From NCBI RefSeq assembly GCF_000016285.1, contig NC_011989.1, forward strand, positions 2,049,001 to 2,113,000: a stretch of 64,000 nucleotides of DNA. The letters are read 5' to 3'. The notes beneath the pieces are model-generated. The model worked only from the letters and a program-made list of their open reading frames with translations. It had not been told where the DNA came from and did not search any database. The position numbers and the translations under genes were made by a program. The DNA comes from Allorhizobium ampelinum S4. GTDB lineage: Bacteria; Pseudomonadota; Alphaproteobacteria; Rhizobiales; Rhizobiaceae. Below, piece after piece: positions 45,401 through 55,614 of the stretch. Numbering within the stretch: position 1 is the stretch's first letter; every line of letters starts with the position of its first letter.

Positions 45401-45616
45401 TCAAAGATCGACATCCAGAATGGCCATCGAGAAATTGTAGGACAGATCGCCGTCCTCGTCATCCTTGAAGACAACGCCGAGAAACTCTTCGCCCACATAC
45501 ACTTCTGCCGAGTCATCCTTGCGCGGGCGCGCCTTTACAGCCATCGTCGGGTTGAATGTCCGCTTGAAATAAGCGTCAAGCTTCTTGATTTCGTCTGCTT
45601 TCACAAAAATCTCCAT
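45401..45616 (-). CDS. DUF3126 family protein
   Basis: A small protein of 71 residues, widespread in rhizobia and of unknown function. MEIFVKADEIKKLDAYFKR starts it, and VYVGEEFLGVVFKDDEDGDL followed by SYNFSMAILD ends it. ATG at 45616 gives the family length; the frame is open to 45736 but the extra 40 residues have no such composition. Monocistronic, with its own terminator. Confidence 0.82.
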   Translation of the reverse strand: MEIFVKADEIKKLDAYFKRTFNPTMAVKARPRKDDSAEVYVGEEFLGVVFKDDEDGDLSYNFSMAILDVDL

Positions 45617-45951
45617 GGATTGTCTGCGCAGCACGAACCTTCGATCCGGCCATGATGCCGCAGCGCTCTCAAAATTCCAGCATGGCAGTGACTGACAAAC
45701 CGCACGAACCATGCTTCGGCGGCCTGCTTGTCGCATGGGCCAAACAGCTGTGTAAAGCTGCGAATATCGATCCGCCCCTGCTTTTAAGGGATAATTACTG
45801 GAAGCGGAATCGGTTCACTAAAAAAATCATCAAACCATTTCATCCGTGACCACCAACCAAAGCAGTCCCGGATGTCATCTGGTTCGAGCGCCAGGCACCG
45901 CAATCTCAAAATCCATTGACGGTTGCGATCATGTGGGTACCCCGCATTACG
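45617..45951. other. Intergenic region between cysE and the DUF3126 gene
   Basis: About 335 bases. It presumably contains the DUF3126 promoter and the 3' end of the cysE transcript. A 65-codon frame on the plus strand (45652-45849) shows no family resemblance. No strong hairpin was found. Confidence 0.4.
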
Positions 45952-46776
45952 TCAGCCGTCCTCGGACACCAACTGGTTCATCGACCGGGCCGGTTCCGCA
46001 CAGCCCGCTTCGCCGACCACCCGGGCCGGTACGCCTGCCACAGTCTTGCCAGCCGGTACGGGCTTCAGCACCACAGAACCAGCGGCCACGCGCGAACAGC
46101 AGCCAATCTCGATATTGCCGAGCACCTTGGCACCCGCCCCGATGAGCACACCGTCACCGATCTTTGGATGGCGATCTCCGGTTTCCTTACCCGTGCCCCC
46201 CAATGTAACCCCCTGAAGGATAGAGACATTATTACCGATTACCGCAGTGGAACCAACCACAAGCCCGGTGGCATGATCCAGGAATATTCCCCTGCCCATC
46301 GGTGCAGCCGGATTAATATCCGTCTGAAAGACACTGGAGGACCGGCTTTGCAAATAGAGCGCGAAATCGCGCCTGCCCTTGTTCCAAAGCCAGTTTGCCA
46401 GCCGATGGGTCTGGATCGCGTGAAACCCTTTGAAATACAGCACGGGCTCGATAAAGCGCAGGCATGCAGGGTCGCGGTCATAATAGGCCTGAATATCGAC
46501 GCGCAGCACCGTACCCCATTCCGGCCAATCGCTCAGCATTTCCTCGAAGGTCTGACGCAAGAGACTGGATTGCAGGTCGGCATGATCAAGCCGTTCACAG
46601 ATCCGGTAGATGACGCTGTTTTCCAGCGAACGATGGTTAAGCACGGTGGAATAGAGGAAAGCCGCCAGAAGCGGATCATGCTCGGCGGCACTGCGCGCCT
46701 CCTGGCGCATGCTGTCCCAGATCGGGTCCATGGGCTTGATCATCTCGCGCACCGCAAGATCGTGCATGACAGCCAT
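45952..46776 (-). CDS. cysE: Serine O-acetyltransferase
   Basis: Makes O-acetylserine for cysteine synthesis. The N-terminal helical domain contains DPIWDSMRQEARSAAEHDP, followed by YFKGFHAIQTHRLANWLW and the hexapeptide-repeat domain with IFLDHATGLVVGSTAVIGNN and TLGGTGKETGDRHPKIGDG, the active-site region. GAGGAG lies 6 bases before the ATG at 46776, so this start is preferred; the ATG at 46800 has GGAGG directly adjacent and would add 8 residues. Length 274 is usual for the rhizobial form. The C-terminal tail may carry feedback inhibition by cysteine. Confidence 0.92.
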   Translation of the reverse strand: MAVMHDLAVREMIKPMDPIWDSMRQEARSAAEHDPLLAAFLYSTVLNHRSLENSVIYRICERLDHADLQSSLLRQTFEEMLSDWPEWGTVLRVDIQAYYDRDPACLRFIEPVLYFKGFHAIQTHRLANWLWNKGRRDFALYLQSRSSSVFQTDINPAAPMGRGIFLDHATGLVVGSTAVIGNNVSILQGVTLGGTGKETGDRHPKIGDGVLIGAGAKVLGNIEIGCCSRVAAGSVVLKPVPAGKTVAGVPARVVGEAGCAEPARSMNQLVSEDG

Positions 46777-46848
46777 TGCAATCTCCTCATTGACGTTCAT
46801 CCTCCATTATATAGATGATCTATCGATCAGACCAGATGGGGGCATGAG

Positions 46849-47652
46849 ATGAAAAAAGCGCGGACCTTTGCGGACAACGGCATTCGAGTGGCCGGACAAA
46901 ATGGCATCGGCGCGCTGATTATCGATAATCCAACCCGCAAGAATGCGATTACCCAGGCCATGTGGCGCGCCATTCCACCGGCACTGGACTGGCTGATTGC
47001 CGAGGCCGGGGTTCACTGCATCGTCATGACAGGCGGCGGCCAGACGGATTTCAGCGCTGGCGCCGACATTTCCGAATTCGACGCCGTGCGCAATGACAGC
47101 CGTCAGGCGCGGATCTACGAGGCTGATAATAGCGCGGCTTTCTCGGCCATTCGGGAATCGCGGGTGCCTGTCATCGCTTCGCTTCGCGGGGTTTGCTATG
47201 GTGGAGCCTTCGGGCTTGCCGCCGCTGCCGATCTCAGGATCGCTGACGACACCGCGATCTTCGCCATACCCGCAGCCCGCCTCGGCCTGGCCTATCCCGC
47301 GGATGCCGTTGCCGACCTCAGCCGGACGCTGGGCAGCCAGATCGCCCGGCGGGCACTGTTTACGGGTCAGGCGTTTCCTGCAGCTTCTCTGCTGAGCTGC
47401 GGCTTTCTGGGCGATCTCGTAGCCCCCCAATCCCTTGATGGTGCTGCCTTTTCACTGGCAGAAACCATCGCTGCCAATGCGCCGCTGTCTATCCACGCTG
47501 CCAAGCTGGCGCTGCGGGCAACGGAAAGCCAGGACGACAGCCTGCTGAGCGAGGCCGCTGTTCTTGGCTCAACCACGTTCGAAAGCGCCGACTACCGCGA
47601 AGGCCGCACGGCCTTTCGCGAAAGGCGCCAACCGATCTTTACCGGAGAGTGA
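46849..47652 (+). CDS. Enoyl-CoA hydratase/isomerase family protein
   Basis: A crotonase-fold protein of 267 residues. FSAGADISEFD supplies the first oxyanion NH region, and VCYGGAFGLAAAADLRIAD the second; AARLGLAYPADAV is also conserved. Members act on acyl-CoA in fatty acid or aromatic catabolism; the glutamates usual in hydratases were not located with confidence, so the exact reaction is open. It is divergent from cysE and convergent with the next hydrolase gene, 6 bases away. Confidence 0.82.
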   Translation: MKKARTFADNGIRVAGQNGIGALIIDNPTRKNAITQAMWRAIPPALDWLIAEAGVHCIVMTGGGQTDFSAGADISEFDAVRNDSRQARIYEADNSAAFSAIRESRVPVIASLRGVCYGGAFGLAAAADLRIADDTAIFAIPAARLGLAYPADAVADLSRTLGSQIARRALFTGQAFPAASLLSCGFLGDLVAPQSLDGAAFSLAETIAANAPLSIHAAKLALRATESQDDSLLSEAAVLGSTTFESADYREGRTAFRERRQPIFTGE

Positions 47653-47658
47653 AAACCT

Positions 47659-48444
47659 TTATCTTCCATCCAGCTCGGCGTAGAATTCTAGAACGGCCTG
47701 TTTAAACACCCTGTCACCAACCGCCAGCATATGGTCGCGCTTGGGAATATCGAGTGCGCGGGCATTGGGCATCAGCGCTGCCAGTTCCTGGGGCGATCCG
47801 GCAATATCATCCACTGTGCCAACGCCGATCAGGACAGGCATGGTGATTTTTGCAAGGTCGGCTGCGGACAGCAGATCGCGCGATGTGGATATACAGGCGG
47901 CAAGCGCCAGCCGGTCGCTGCGGGTCTGCTCGGCAAAGGCGCGAAACATCCGTCCGCGCTCATGGGTCACATCATCAAGCGAAGGCGCCAACAGCGCATC
48001 GGCAATCGGATCCCAGTCGCCGACCCCGGTGGATATGCCGATGCCAAGCCCGCCAAACACCAGCGAGCGGACCCGCTGCGGAAAATCCAGCGCCATGAAA
48101 GCCGAAATCCGCGCGCCCATCGAATATCCCATGACATGTGCTTCAGCCACACCAAGATGATCGAGCAAAGCTGCGGCATCCGCTGCCATGTTTTCAGGGT
48201 GATAGACTTCCGCTTCATGCGGCTTGTCGCTCTGACCGTGGCCACGATTATCAGGCGCAATGACCCGGTAACCGGCATCGCCCAGCGTTTTCAACCAGCC
48301 AGGATGCACCCAATTGACCAGGGCGCTGGAGGCAAAGCCGTGGATCAGCAAAACCGCCGGGCCAGACGGATCGCCCTCGTCGAAATAGGCGATCTCCAGA
48401 CCGTCATGGCGAAAGCGGGAAAAAGCGGGAGCGTTCAGATTCAT
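47659..48444 (-). CDS. Alpha/beta-fold hydrolase
   Basis: A 261-residue hydrolase. LLIHGFASSALVNW holds the oxyanion region, PDNRGHGQSDKPHE follows, GYSMGAR is the nucleophile elbow, and DIPKRDHMLAVGD near the C terminus has the catalytic histidine. The substrate cannot be inferred. The frame extends to 48585, but the ATG at 48444 (MNLNAPAFSRFRHDGLEI) is the sensible start, although its ribosome site is weak. Confidence 0.8.
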   Translation of the reverse strand: MNLNAPAFSRFRHDGLEIAYFDEGDPSGPAVLLIHGFASSALVNWVHPGWLKTLGDAGYRVIAPDNRGHGQSDKPHEAEVYHPENMAADAAALLDHLGVAEAHVMGYSMGARISAFMALDFPQRVRSLVFGGLGIGISTGVGDWDPIADALLAPSLDDVTHERGRMFRAFAEQTRSDRLALAACISTSRDLLSAADLAKITMPVLIGVGTVDDIAGSPQELAALMPNARALDIPKRDHMLAVGDRVFKQAVLEFYAELDGR

Positions 48445-48846
48445 CACAATCGGTCCAGTTGATAGTCGATCAAGGTGGCGTGCCCCGGCCCGCCGCCCCA
48501 CAACATGCCATCCCCAATCTGCCAACAAAGACAGGAAGACGCCAGACATCCGCAAGGGTTGCGATACGCAGTAGCCCTGCTGCATAAGTCGTAACCCCTG
48601 TAAGGTTCAAGAGTTTATCTGCCCATACCCCTGCAAAGGCACAGGAATTCTGTAAAAACAATCGGCAGCGCCCTGCATTGGCTCTACCCATTTCAAAAAA
48701 AGGCGGCTAATGTCCGGCGCAACCCAATCGCGGTGCATGGCGCTAGCAGAGATGCGGATCACGCGCCATAAACGTTTCATCTTCAGTTGAGTTTCCGGAC
48801 CTTGCAGGCCTTGGAAACTGGGCAACAAGGCATTCGGAGCATAGAC
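48445..48846. other. Intergenic region between divergent genes
   Basis: About 400 bases between the alpha/beta hydrolase and the zinc-finger gene, which should contain both promoters. Open frames on the minus strand (48607-48981 and others) show no resemblance to known families. No repeat or strong hairpin was seen. Confidence 0.4.
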
Positions 48847-49092
48847 ATGGCCGGTCATTCCATTCCTCATTTCCAGAACGACGGCGGACATCGGCTTGTC
48901 GAAATCGGCGTCAAGGAATTCATGTGCACCGGCGCGTCCGTTCCTTTCGATCATCCGCATATTTTCATCGACCTTGGCCATGACACCGAGAAGGTTTGCC
49001 CCTACTGCTCAACGCTCTATCGTTATAACAGCAGCCTGAAGGCAACTGAGACCAACCCGGCTGGCTGCGTTTTTCACGTCAAGGCGGCCTGA
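48847..49092 (+). CDS. Zinc-finger (zf-CHCC, NDUFS6-like) protein
   Basis: A short protein of 81 residues related to the zinc-binding NDUFS6 subunit of complex I. FMCTG, FDHPHIFIDLG and VCPYCSTLYRY supply the Cys-His-Cys-Cys ligands. In alphaproteobacteria it probably helps assemble or stabilise NADH dehydrogenase. The start at 48847 gives MAGHSIPHFQNDGG, the family N terminus; the frame is open from 48787. It lies 38 bases before the FAD monooxygenase gene. Confidence 0.85.
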   Translation: MAGHSIPHFQNDGGHRLVEIGVKEFMCTGASVPFDHPHIFIDLGHDTEKVCPYCSTLYRYNSSLKATETNPAGCVFHVKAA

Positions 49093-49130
49093 GCGGCTCT
49101 CAGCGACGCGCCAGCGATCGGATCATCACC

Positions 49131-50309
49131 ATGTCCACGAAAACCGTGGCAATTGTCGGCGGCGGCATAGCCGGTCTCGTCGCGTCCTTGTGCTTTGCCC
49201 GCGTGGGTATTGCGACCCGGATTTTTGAGAAAAGCCCGCAATTGCTTGAGGTCGGCGCTGGCCTGCAACTGACGCCAAACGTCACCTGGATTCTCAACGA
49301 ACTCGGTGTTCTCGAAAACCTGCGCACGCGCTGGCATGAGCCGGATGTGGTGGCGCTCGCCTCCGGCATCAGCTTGAAACGACTGTGCAACGTACCAGTT
49401 GGCGCCCACGCGAAATCCCGTTGGCAGGCGCCTTACGGCGTGTTGCATCGCGCAACGCTGCAACAGGCTCTTCTTGAGGCCGTGGCCCAAAATCCGCTTT
49501 GCTCCCTGACATTGGACCAGAGGGTTGAAAGCCCCGATGCACAAATCCTGCGCGATCCGCAGACCGGCGAACGTCCCGACCTGCTGATCGGTGCCGATGG
49601 TGTCTGGTCGCGGCTACGCAATTTCGTCGCCGGAGGCCCCGATGTGTCCTTCAGCGGCAGCATTGCCTGGCGCGTCACTCTGCCTCAGGCTGAATCGCCT
49701 GCCTTTCTCGACCGCCAGTCCGTAACGGCTTTTCTGGGACCGAATGCCCATATGGTCACCTACCCCTTGCGCGATACCGACAGTATCAACATTGTGGCCA
49801 TCGGCGCGGGCGTCGATCCCGGCGAAGGATGGGCGGCACAAACGCAAGAATCTCAAGCACTGCTGCTGGAGCGGGCCTTCAAAGGGTGGAATAGCGACAT
49901 CCGCACCATGCTGGCGAATGCCAAGGGTAACATGACCTTCTGGCCACTGTTTCAGGCTGGAAATGGCCGTTGGCACAACGACAAAGATCTGGTGCTGATC
50001 GGTGATGCGGCCCACGCCATGCTCCCCTTCTCGGCCCAGGGTGCCGCCATGGCCATTGAAGACGCTTTCGAACTGGCCGATTTCGTCTCCAGCCGGTCCA
50101 TCCCCCAGGCGCTCGCGGCTTATGAGGCGAGCCGGCAAAAACGGGTCAGTGCCGTGCGCAAACGGGGGGCAATCAACAAATTCGCCTATCACGCCAAGGG
50201 GCCGCTGCAAATCGGGCGCGACGTCCTCTTGTCCTTGCGGTCTTCCGATAGTTTCGCGCGCGATCTCGACTGGCTCTATGGCTACCGGCCTGTCTTGACA
50301 GACCGGTAG
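49131..50309 (+). CDS. FAD-dependent monooxygenase, salicylate-hydroxylase-like
   Basis: A group A flavoprotein of 392 residues. VAIVGGGIAGLVASLCFARV is the FAD-binding Rossmann motif, GADGVWSRLR the DG motif, and LIGDAAHAMLPFSAQGAAMA the second FAD site. The family hydroxylates aromatic rings with NAD(P)H; the substrate here is unknown. It could also belong to ubiquinone hydroxylases (UbiH type), but the sequence is closer to salicylate hydroxylase. It is transcribed with the zinc-finger gene and convergent with metC. Confidence 0.82.
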   Translation: MSTKTVAIVGGGIAGLVASLCFARVGIATRIFEKSPQLLEVGAGLQLTPNVTWILNELGVLENLRTRWHEPDVVALASGISLKRLCNVPVGAHAKSRWQAPYGVLHRATLQQALLEAVAQNPLCSLTLDQRVESPDAQILRDPQTGERPDLLIGADGVWSRLRNFVAGGPDVSFSGSIAWRVTLPQAESPAFLDRQSVTAFLGPNAHMVTYPLRDTDSINIVAIGAGVDPGEGWAAQTQESQALLLERAFKGWNSDIRTMLANAKGNMTFWPLFQAGNGRWHNDKDLVLIGDAAHAMLPFSAQGAAMAIEDAFELADFVSSRSIPQALAAYEASRQKRVSAVRKRGAINKFAYHAKGPLQIGRDVLLSLRSSDSFARDLDWLYGYRPVLTDR

Positions 50310-50359
50310 CCATAAATTGTCCGATGCCTTCAATCCGAAATCGCTTTCGGGTCGGAGAA

Positions 50360-51550
50360 TTAAACAGTAGCTGCCGCTGCGAATCCTCTCTCCAGGTCCG
50401 CTTGAAGGTCGGCAACATCTTCAAGTCCGATCTGAAGACGAATCAAAGGCCCGTCGGTTGGCGGTTTTGTGACAACGCGGTCGCCGACATTGGCCAGTAC
50501 CGCCAGGCTTTCGTAACCACCCCAGGACCATCCAAGGCCGAAAATCTGCAAGGCATCGAGAAAAGCATGCGCCTTGCGCTTGAACTGCGCCGGATCGCTT
50601 TCCGCCAGCACAAAGGAAAATATCCCCGACGCGCCTTTAAAATCGCGTTTCCAGATGTCATGACCGGGAAAACTGGGCAGGGCCGGATGCAAGACCCGCG
50701 CAACATCGTCCCTCGTCTCCAGCCATTCGGCAACGGTACGAGCACTGCGATCATGATGGGCGAGCCGAACCGCCATGGTTCTAAGACCACGCAGAACCAT
50801 ATAACTGTCCTCTGCCGAACCGCAGAGGCCCATGGCGCCATTGGCAGCCTTAAGACGCGGCCAGCAGGCCGCATTGGCCGAAACCGTCCCCATCAGGATG
50901 TCGGAATGGCCAGCCGGATACTTCGTTGCTGCCTGCATGGAAATATCGACACCGAAATCCAGTGGCCGGAAATAGAGCGGCGTTGCCCAGGTATTGTCCA
51001 TGCTGACCACGGCGCCATGACTATGAGCGATATCAGCCAGAAGGCGAATATCCTGCATTTCGAATGTATTGCTGCCGGGAGCCTCAGCGTGAACCAGCTT
51101 TGTATTGGCGCGCATCAGCGATGCTAGTCCCGCGCCGATGGCAGGGTCATAGTATTCAACCTCGACACCCATCCGCTTCAACATCGTATCGCAGAAATGT
51201 CGGGCTGGGTCATAAACCGAATCAACGATCAGCGCATGATCGCCAGGCGATAGGAAGGCCAGGAAAGGGACGGTAATCGCAGCGAGGCCGGAGGGCAATA
51301 TAATCGTTCCAGCCGACCCTTCCAACACGTCGATCGCATCGCAAAGCGCATCCGTCGTCGGTGTGCCGCGGGTGCCATAGGTATATTTCTGCGTCCGTGT
51401 TTCCATGCTTTCGGCAGTCGGAAACAGCACCGTCGATGCCTTGACGATCGGCGGATTGACAAAACCATGGTAGCTCGAGGGATCATGGCCGATATGGCAC
51501 AATTTCGTATTGGTGCCGGCGCTCGTCAACCAGTCTTTTTTGTCGGACAT
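50360..51550 (-). CDS. metC: Cystathionine beta-lyase
   Basis: A PLP enzyme of the Cys/Met metabolism family that cleaves cystathionine to homocysteine, pyruvate and ammonia. Length 396. Evidence: YTYGTRGTPTTDALCDAID near the N terminus, VSMDNTWATPLYFRPLDFG, and the PLP lysine in QAATKYPAGHSDILMG. YGTRGTP distinguishes the MetC branch from cystathionine gamma-synthases. The gene is divergent from aapJ with about 440 bases between them. Confidence 0.9.
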   Translation of the reverse strand: MSDKKDWLTSAGTNTKLCHIGHDPSSYHGFVNPPIVKASTVLFPTAESMETRTQKYTYGTRGTPTTDALCDAIDVLEGSAGTIILPSGLAAITVPFLAFLSPGDHALIVDSVYDPARHFCDTMLKRMGVEVEYYDPAIGAGLASLMRANTKLVHAEAPGSNTFEMQDIRLLADIAHSHGAVVSMDNTWATPLYFRPLDFGVDISMQAATKYPAGHSDILMGTVSANAACWPRLKAANGAMGLCGSAEDSYMVLRGLRTMAVRLAHHDRSARTVAEWLETRDDVARVLHPALPSFPGHDIWKRDFKGASGIFSFVLAESDPAQFKRKAHAFLDALQIFGLGWSWGGYESLAVLANVGDRVVTKPPTDGPLIRLQIGLEDVADLQADLERGFAAAATV

Positions 51551-51989
51551 CCGCTATAACTGCCTTTTTCACGTGCTGGCCGCCTGCCCGATCGAGCAAC
51601 TTGCCAAGAGTTATGACTATCGAAAATAGCGGCGCAATCCACCTCGTTATCGGTTTATCGCCGCCGCTTCTCCACTTCTTTTTTTGAACAGGCCAGCCAA
51701 TCATGGTCAAGCCTTCCCGCGTCACCGGGACAATGAAATTCAACGGCGCCATTTAGACTAAATTTTCATCATCAACTGCGGCTTTCCTGTGTTGTAGGCC
51801 TATTTTATGAGCAAAAAAATCGAATTGCCACTTTTCGACGCATTTTCCACCCATCAACACTTGACCATGAACCCATTTATGAATGTGATGGGCTTGCTAG
51901 GGTCACAACCCGGGCACCGGTGCATGGAGAGGGGCAAGAGCCATGTCAGGCACCGGAGGGAAGACAAACAGAAAAAAAGGTTGGGAAAC
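51551..51989. other. Divergent promoter region of metC and aapJ
   Basis: About 440 bases. The frame upstream of aapJ is open from 51807 but has no family support, so this is treated as leader. A small GCACCGGTGC palindrome lies near 51914-51923, and CACCGGAGGG precedes the gene. No known riboswitch was recognised. Confidence 0.45.
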
Positions 51990-53015
51990 ATGAAAAAGAC
52001 GCTCCTGTCAGTTGCGCTTGGCGCTGCGGCATTTGGTTTTGGCGCATCGGCAGCCTCGGCCGACACGCTGAGCGATGTTAAGGCAAAAGGCTTTGTTCAA
52101 TGCGGCGTCAGCCAGGGCATTCCCGGATTTTCCGCTCCGAATGACAAGGGCGACTGGTCGGGTCTGGATGTCGATTACTGCCGCGGCATTGCTGCCGCCG
52201 TCTTCGGCGACGCCTCCAAGGCCAAGTTCACGCCCGTATCCGCTAAAGATCGCTTCCCTGCGTTGCAGTCCGGCGAAATCGACGTCCTCACGCGTAACAC
52301 GACCTGGACGATCAGCCGCGACACCTCGCTCGGCTTCAACTTCCGCACCGTCAACTACTATGACGGCCAGGGCTTCATGGCTAAAAAGAGCCTCAACGTG
52401 AAATCGGCTCTGGAACTGTCCGGCGCTGCCGTCTGCGTTCAGACCGGCACCACGACCGAACTGAACCTTGCCGACTATTTCAAGGCCAATGGCCTGAAAT
52501 ACAACCCCGTCGTATTCGAAAAGGAAGACGACGCAACTGCGGCTTACGACGCCGGTCGTTGTGACGTCTACACCACCGACCAATCCGGCCTCTATGCGAT
52601 CCGCCTGAAGCTCAAGAACCCCGATGACAACGTGGTTCTGCCGGAAGTTATTTCCAAGGAGCCACTCGGGCCGGCCGTACGCCAAGGTGACGATAAGTGG
52701 TTCGACGTGGTCAGCTGGGTTCACTATGCCATGGTGAACGCCGAAGAAGCCGGTGTTACCTCCAAGAACATCGACGACTTGAAGGCAAACGGTGGCCCAG
52801 ACATAAAGCGTATGCTCGGTGCTGAAGCCGGCAGCAAGCTGGGCACCGATCTTGGCCTGAAAGAAGACTGGGCTTACAATGTCATCAAGTTGGTCGGCAA
52901 TTACGGCGAAGTTTTTGATCGTAATGTCGGCGTCGGGAGCCCTTTGAAGATTGCACGCGGCGTCAACGCGTTGTGGTCTAAGGGCGGCCTGCAGTACGGC
53001 CCGCCGATCCGCTGA
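51990..53015 (+). CDS. aapJ: General L-amino acid ABC transporter, substrate-binding protein
   Basis: Periplasmic binding protein of the Aap system, which imports a wide range of L-amino acids and is needed for nitrogen exchange in symbiotic rhizobia. Signal peptide of 1-26 (LSVALGAAAFGFGASAASA), then TLSDVKAKGFVQCGVSQGIP, typical of AapJ. Other markers are CVQTGTTTELNLADYF and YTTDQSGLYAIRL. ATG at 51990 is chosen because it opens a proper signal peptide. A strong hairpin follows the stop. Confidence 0.93.
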   Translation: MKKTLLSVALGAAAFGFGASAASADTLSDVKAKGFVQCGVSQGIPGFSAPNDKGDWSGLDVDYCRGIAAAVFGDASKAKFTPVSAKDRFPALQSGEIDVLTRNTTWTISRDTSLGFNFRTVNYYDGQGFMAKKSLNVKSALELSGAAVCVQTGTTTELNLADYFKANGLKYNPVVFEKEDDATAAYDAGRCDVYTTDQSGLYAIRLKLKNPDDNVVLPEVISKEPLGPAVRQGDDKWFDVVSWVHYAMVNAEEAGVTSKNIDDLKANGGPDIKRMLGAEAGSKLGTDLGLKEDWAYNVIKLVGNYGEVFDRNVGVGSPLKIARGVNALWSKGGLQYGPPIR

Positions 53016-53057
53016 TCCGCAACCGGGTCCGATAACCAACCCAAACCAAGCCTTTTT

Positions 53058-53085
53058 GGGGAGGCGGTGTCCGCACCGCCTCCCC
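53058..53085 (+). terminator. Strong hairpin between aapJ and aapQ
   Basis: GGGGAGGCGGTG (53058-53069) pairs perfectly with CACCGCCTCCCC (53074-53085) around a TCCG tetraloop. No T-run follows. It probably stabilises the aapJ message or partly blocks readthrough so that binding protein exceeds permease. Confidence 0.7.
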
Positions 53086-53147
53086 ATTGCAAAAGGGCAA
53101 GGACATGCGCACCCAAAAAAAGGGTGAAAAAGGGGGAAAAAGCCTCA

Positions 53148-54344
53148 ATGGCAATACAGGATTCGAGCTCCTCTAAAACCGGATCGGTCAGCGCGGCATC
53201 GCTCATCTACGACCCGAAGGTCCGTGGCATATTTTATCAGGTGGTTACCTTAGTAATTTTGGTCGCCTTCATTTGGATGGTCGCCAACAATACCATTCAC
53301 AATCTCCAAAAAGCCAATATCACCTCCGGCTTCGGCTTCCTGCAAGGCCGCTCCGGTTTCGACATCGGCCAGCAATTGATCAGCTACAGCAGCGATTCGA
53401 CCTATGGTCGCGCACTTCTCGTTGGCCTGCTCAATACGCTGCAAGTCGCCGCGGCCGGCATCATCACCGCCTCGATCATCGGCTTTGCCGTCGGTCTCGG
53501 CCGATTGTCGCACAACTGGTTGATCGCCAAGCTCTGCCAGGTCTATGTCGAAATTTTCCGCAATATTCCGCCGCTGCTGGTCATCTTCTTCTGGTACCGC
53601 GGTGTCATCGCCATTCTGCCGCAGGCGCGCGATTCCATCGCGCTGCCTTTCGATATCTATCTGAACAATCGCGGCATCACCTTTCCAAAGGCGATTTTCG
53701 GCGACGAGGCCTGGCTGCTGTTGCCAGCCATCGCGATAGGCATCGTTCTTTCCATTCTCCTCAGGAAATGGGCCCGCAAGCGCCAGATGGCGACAGGCCA
53801 ACAATTTCCAATCCTATGGTCGTCGCTGGCGCTGATCCTCGGCCTTCCAGTCCTGGTGTTTATGGCGATTGGCATGCCGCTGACCTTCGATCTTCCAATT
53901 GTCGGCCGGTTCAACATGCAGGGCGGTTCGGTCGTCGGACCCGAGTTCACCTCTCTGTTTCTGGCGCTGTCCTTCTACACCGCCGCTTTCATAGCGGAAA
54001 TCGTTCGCGGTGGCATCAAGGCTGTGTCCAAGGGGCAGACAGAAGCGGCCAGCGCGCTCGGCCTCAAGCATAACCACACCTCACGGCTCATTGTCGTGCC
54101 GCAGGCAATGCGGATTATCATTCCGCCGCTGACCAGCCAGTATCTCAACCTTGCGAAAAACTCATCCCTGGCTGTTGCCATCGGCTTTGCCGATATCGTC
54201 GCTGTCGGTGGTACGATTCTCAATCAGACCGGACAGGCCGTCGAAATCGTTGCCGTCTGGCTGGCCGTCTACCTGACGATCAGCATCAGCACTGCGGTCT
54301 TCATGAACTGGTTTAATGCCAAGATGGCGCTGGTCGAGAGGTAA
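53148..54344 (+). CDS. aapQ: General L-amino acid ABC transporter, permease AapQ
   Basis: One of two inner-membrane subunits of the Aap importer, 398 residues. [20 protein letters not shown] is the first helix. [20 protein letters not shown] and [20 protein letters not shown] are characteristic, and the ATPase-contact loop is [23 protein letters not shown] at 53148 has AGGGGG in front; the extra N-terminal frame from 53067 contains the hairpin and is not used. It is followed after 4 bases by aapM. Confidence 0.93.
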   Translation: MAIQDSSSSKTGSVSAASLIYDPKVRGIFYQVVTLVILVAFIWMVANNTIHNLQKANITSGFGFLQGRSGFDIGQQLISYSSDSTYGRALLVGLLNTLQVAAAGIITASIIGFAVGLGRLSHNWLIAKLCQVYVEIFRNIPPLLVIFFWYRGVIAILPQARDSIALPFDIYLNNRGITFPKAIFGDEAWLLLPAIAIGIVLSILLRKWARKRQMATGQQFPILWSSLALILGLPVLVFMAIGMPLTFDLPIVGRFNMQGGSVVGPEFTSLFLALSFYTAAFIAEIVRGGIKAVSKGQTEAASALGLKHNHTSRLIVVPQAMRIIIPPLTSQYLNLAKNSSLAVAIGFADIVAVGGTILNQTGQAVEIVAVWLAVYLTISISTAVFMNWFNAKMALVER

Positions 54345-54348
54345 TATC

Positions 54349-55503
54349 ATGGCATTACACACCCCTGTATTCGTACGCACGGAGATGGTGTCCGCCTCTC
54401 CGGCCCCCGCTGGCCAGATCGGCACGACGGCCTGGGTCCGCAAGAATCTGATTGCGACCCCGAAAGACGTTGTGCTGACCCTGCTGGCATTGGCCTTTCT
54501 GGCCTATGTCCTGCCGGGCCTGATCAACTGGCTGTTCGTCCACGCTGTCTGGTCGGGGGCAGGCCGCATCGCCTGCCTTACCGTCTCTCAGGGCGGGGCC
54601 TTGCCCGATGGCAGCGCTGGGGCCTGCTGGGCCTTTGTCGGCGCCAAATTCCAGCAATTCATCTTCGGGCGCTATCCGAGCGAAGAGATCTGGCGGCCGT
54701 TGACCGTCATGGTCCTGTTCGCCGTCCTGCTGGCACCCATGCTGATCCCGAAGGCGCCGTTCAAGGGCACCAATGCCTTACTGCTGTTTCTGGTGCTGCC
54801 GGTGGTTTCCTTCTTTTTGCTCACCGGCGGCTTTGGCCTCGAGCATGTGGAAACGGCCCGCTGGGGCGGCCTGATGGTGACCCTGATCCTGTCCTTCTTT
54901 GGGATCGCGGTTTCGCTGCCGGTTGGCATCATGTTGGCGCTTGGCCGCCGGTCGACCATGCCGGTCATCAAGATGCTCTGCGTGATCTTCATCGAAGTGG
55001 TGCGCGGCGTCCCCTTGATCACCGTACTGTTCATGGCCAGCGTCATGCTACCGTTATTCCTTCCCGATGGCTGGAGTTTCGATAAATTGCTGCGCGCTTT
55101 GGTCGGTGTCTCGATCTTCTCATCGGCTTATATGGCTGAAGTCATTCGCGGCGGCCTGCAGGCGATTCCCAAGGGACAGTTCGAAGGTGCCGATTCGCTT
55201 GGCCTGAGCTACTGGCAGAAAATCCGGCTGATCGTCCTGCCGCAGGCGATCAAGCTGGTCATTCCGGGTATCGTCAATACCTTTATCGGGCTGTTCAAGG
55301 ATACGTCGCTGGTCTCGATCATTGGCATGTTCGACCTCCTGGGTATCGTCATCCTCAACCTGTCGGACTCCAACTGGGCAACGCCTGAGACAGCCGTAAC
55401 CGGTCTGGTGTTTGCAGGCTTCATCTACTGGCTGTTCTGCTTCAGCATGTCGCGCTACTCGTATTTCATGGAACGGCACCTCGACACGGGCCACAAGCAC
55501 TAG
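54349..55503 (+). CDS. aapM: General L-amino acid ABC transporter, permease AapM
   Basis: The second Aap permease, 384 residues with about eight hydrophobic segments. [20 protein letters not shown] and [20 protein letters not shown] match the family, and the EAA loop is [20 protein letters not shown]. It has a long periplasmic segment around residues 70-100 with two cysteines, typical of AapM. It is separated by 111 bases from aapP. Confidence 0.93.
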   Translation: MALHTPVFVRTEMVSASPAPAGQIGTTAWVRKNLIATPKDVVLTLLALAFLAYVLPGLINWLFVHAVWSGAGRIACLTVSQGGALPDGSAGACWAFVGAKFQQFIFGRYPSEEIWRPLTVMVLFAVLLAPMLIPKAPFKGTNALLLFLVLPVVSFFLLTGGFGLEHVETARWGGLMVTLILSFFGIAVSLPVGIMLALGRRSTMPVIKMLCVIFIEVVRGVPLITVLFMASVMLPLFLPDGWSFDKLLRALVGVSIFSSAYMAEVIRGGLQAIPKGQFEGADSLGLSYWQKIRLIVLPQAIKLVIPGIVNTFIGLFKDTSLVSIIGMFDLLGIVILNLSDSNWATPETAVTGLVFAGFIYWLFCFSMSRYSYFMERHLDTGHKH

Positions 55504-55614
55504 CATCTGTCGGTTTCGACCTGATCCGGCAGTTGCTTCATTCTTTCGTTCGTTTGTCGGGACAAGATCGACGTCCGGCTTTCCTGACAAACTCCACTTC
55601 TAGGAAACTCAATT

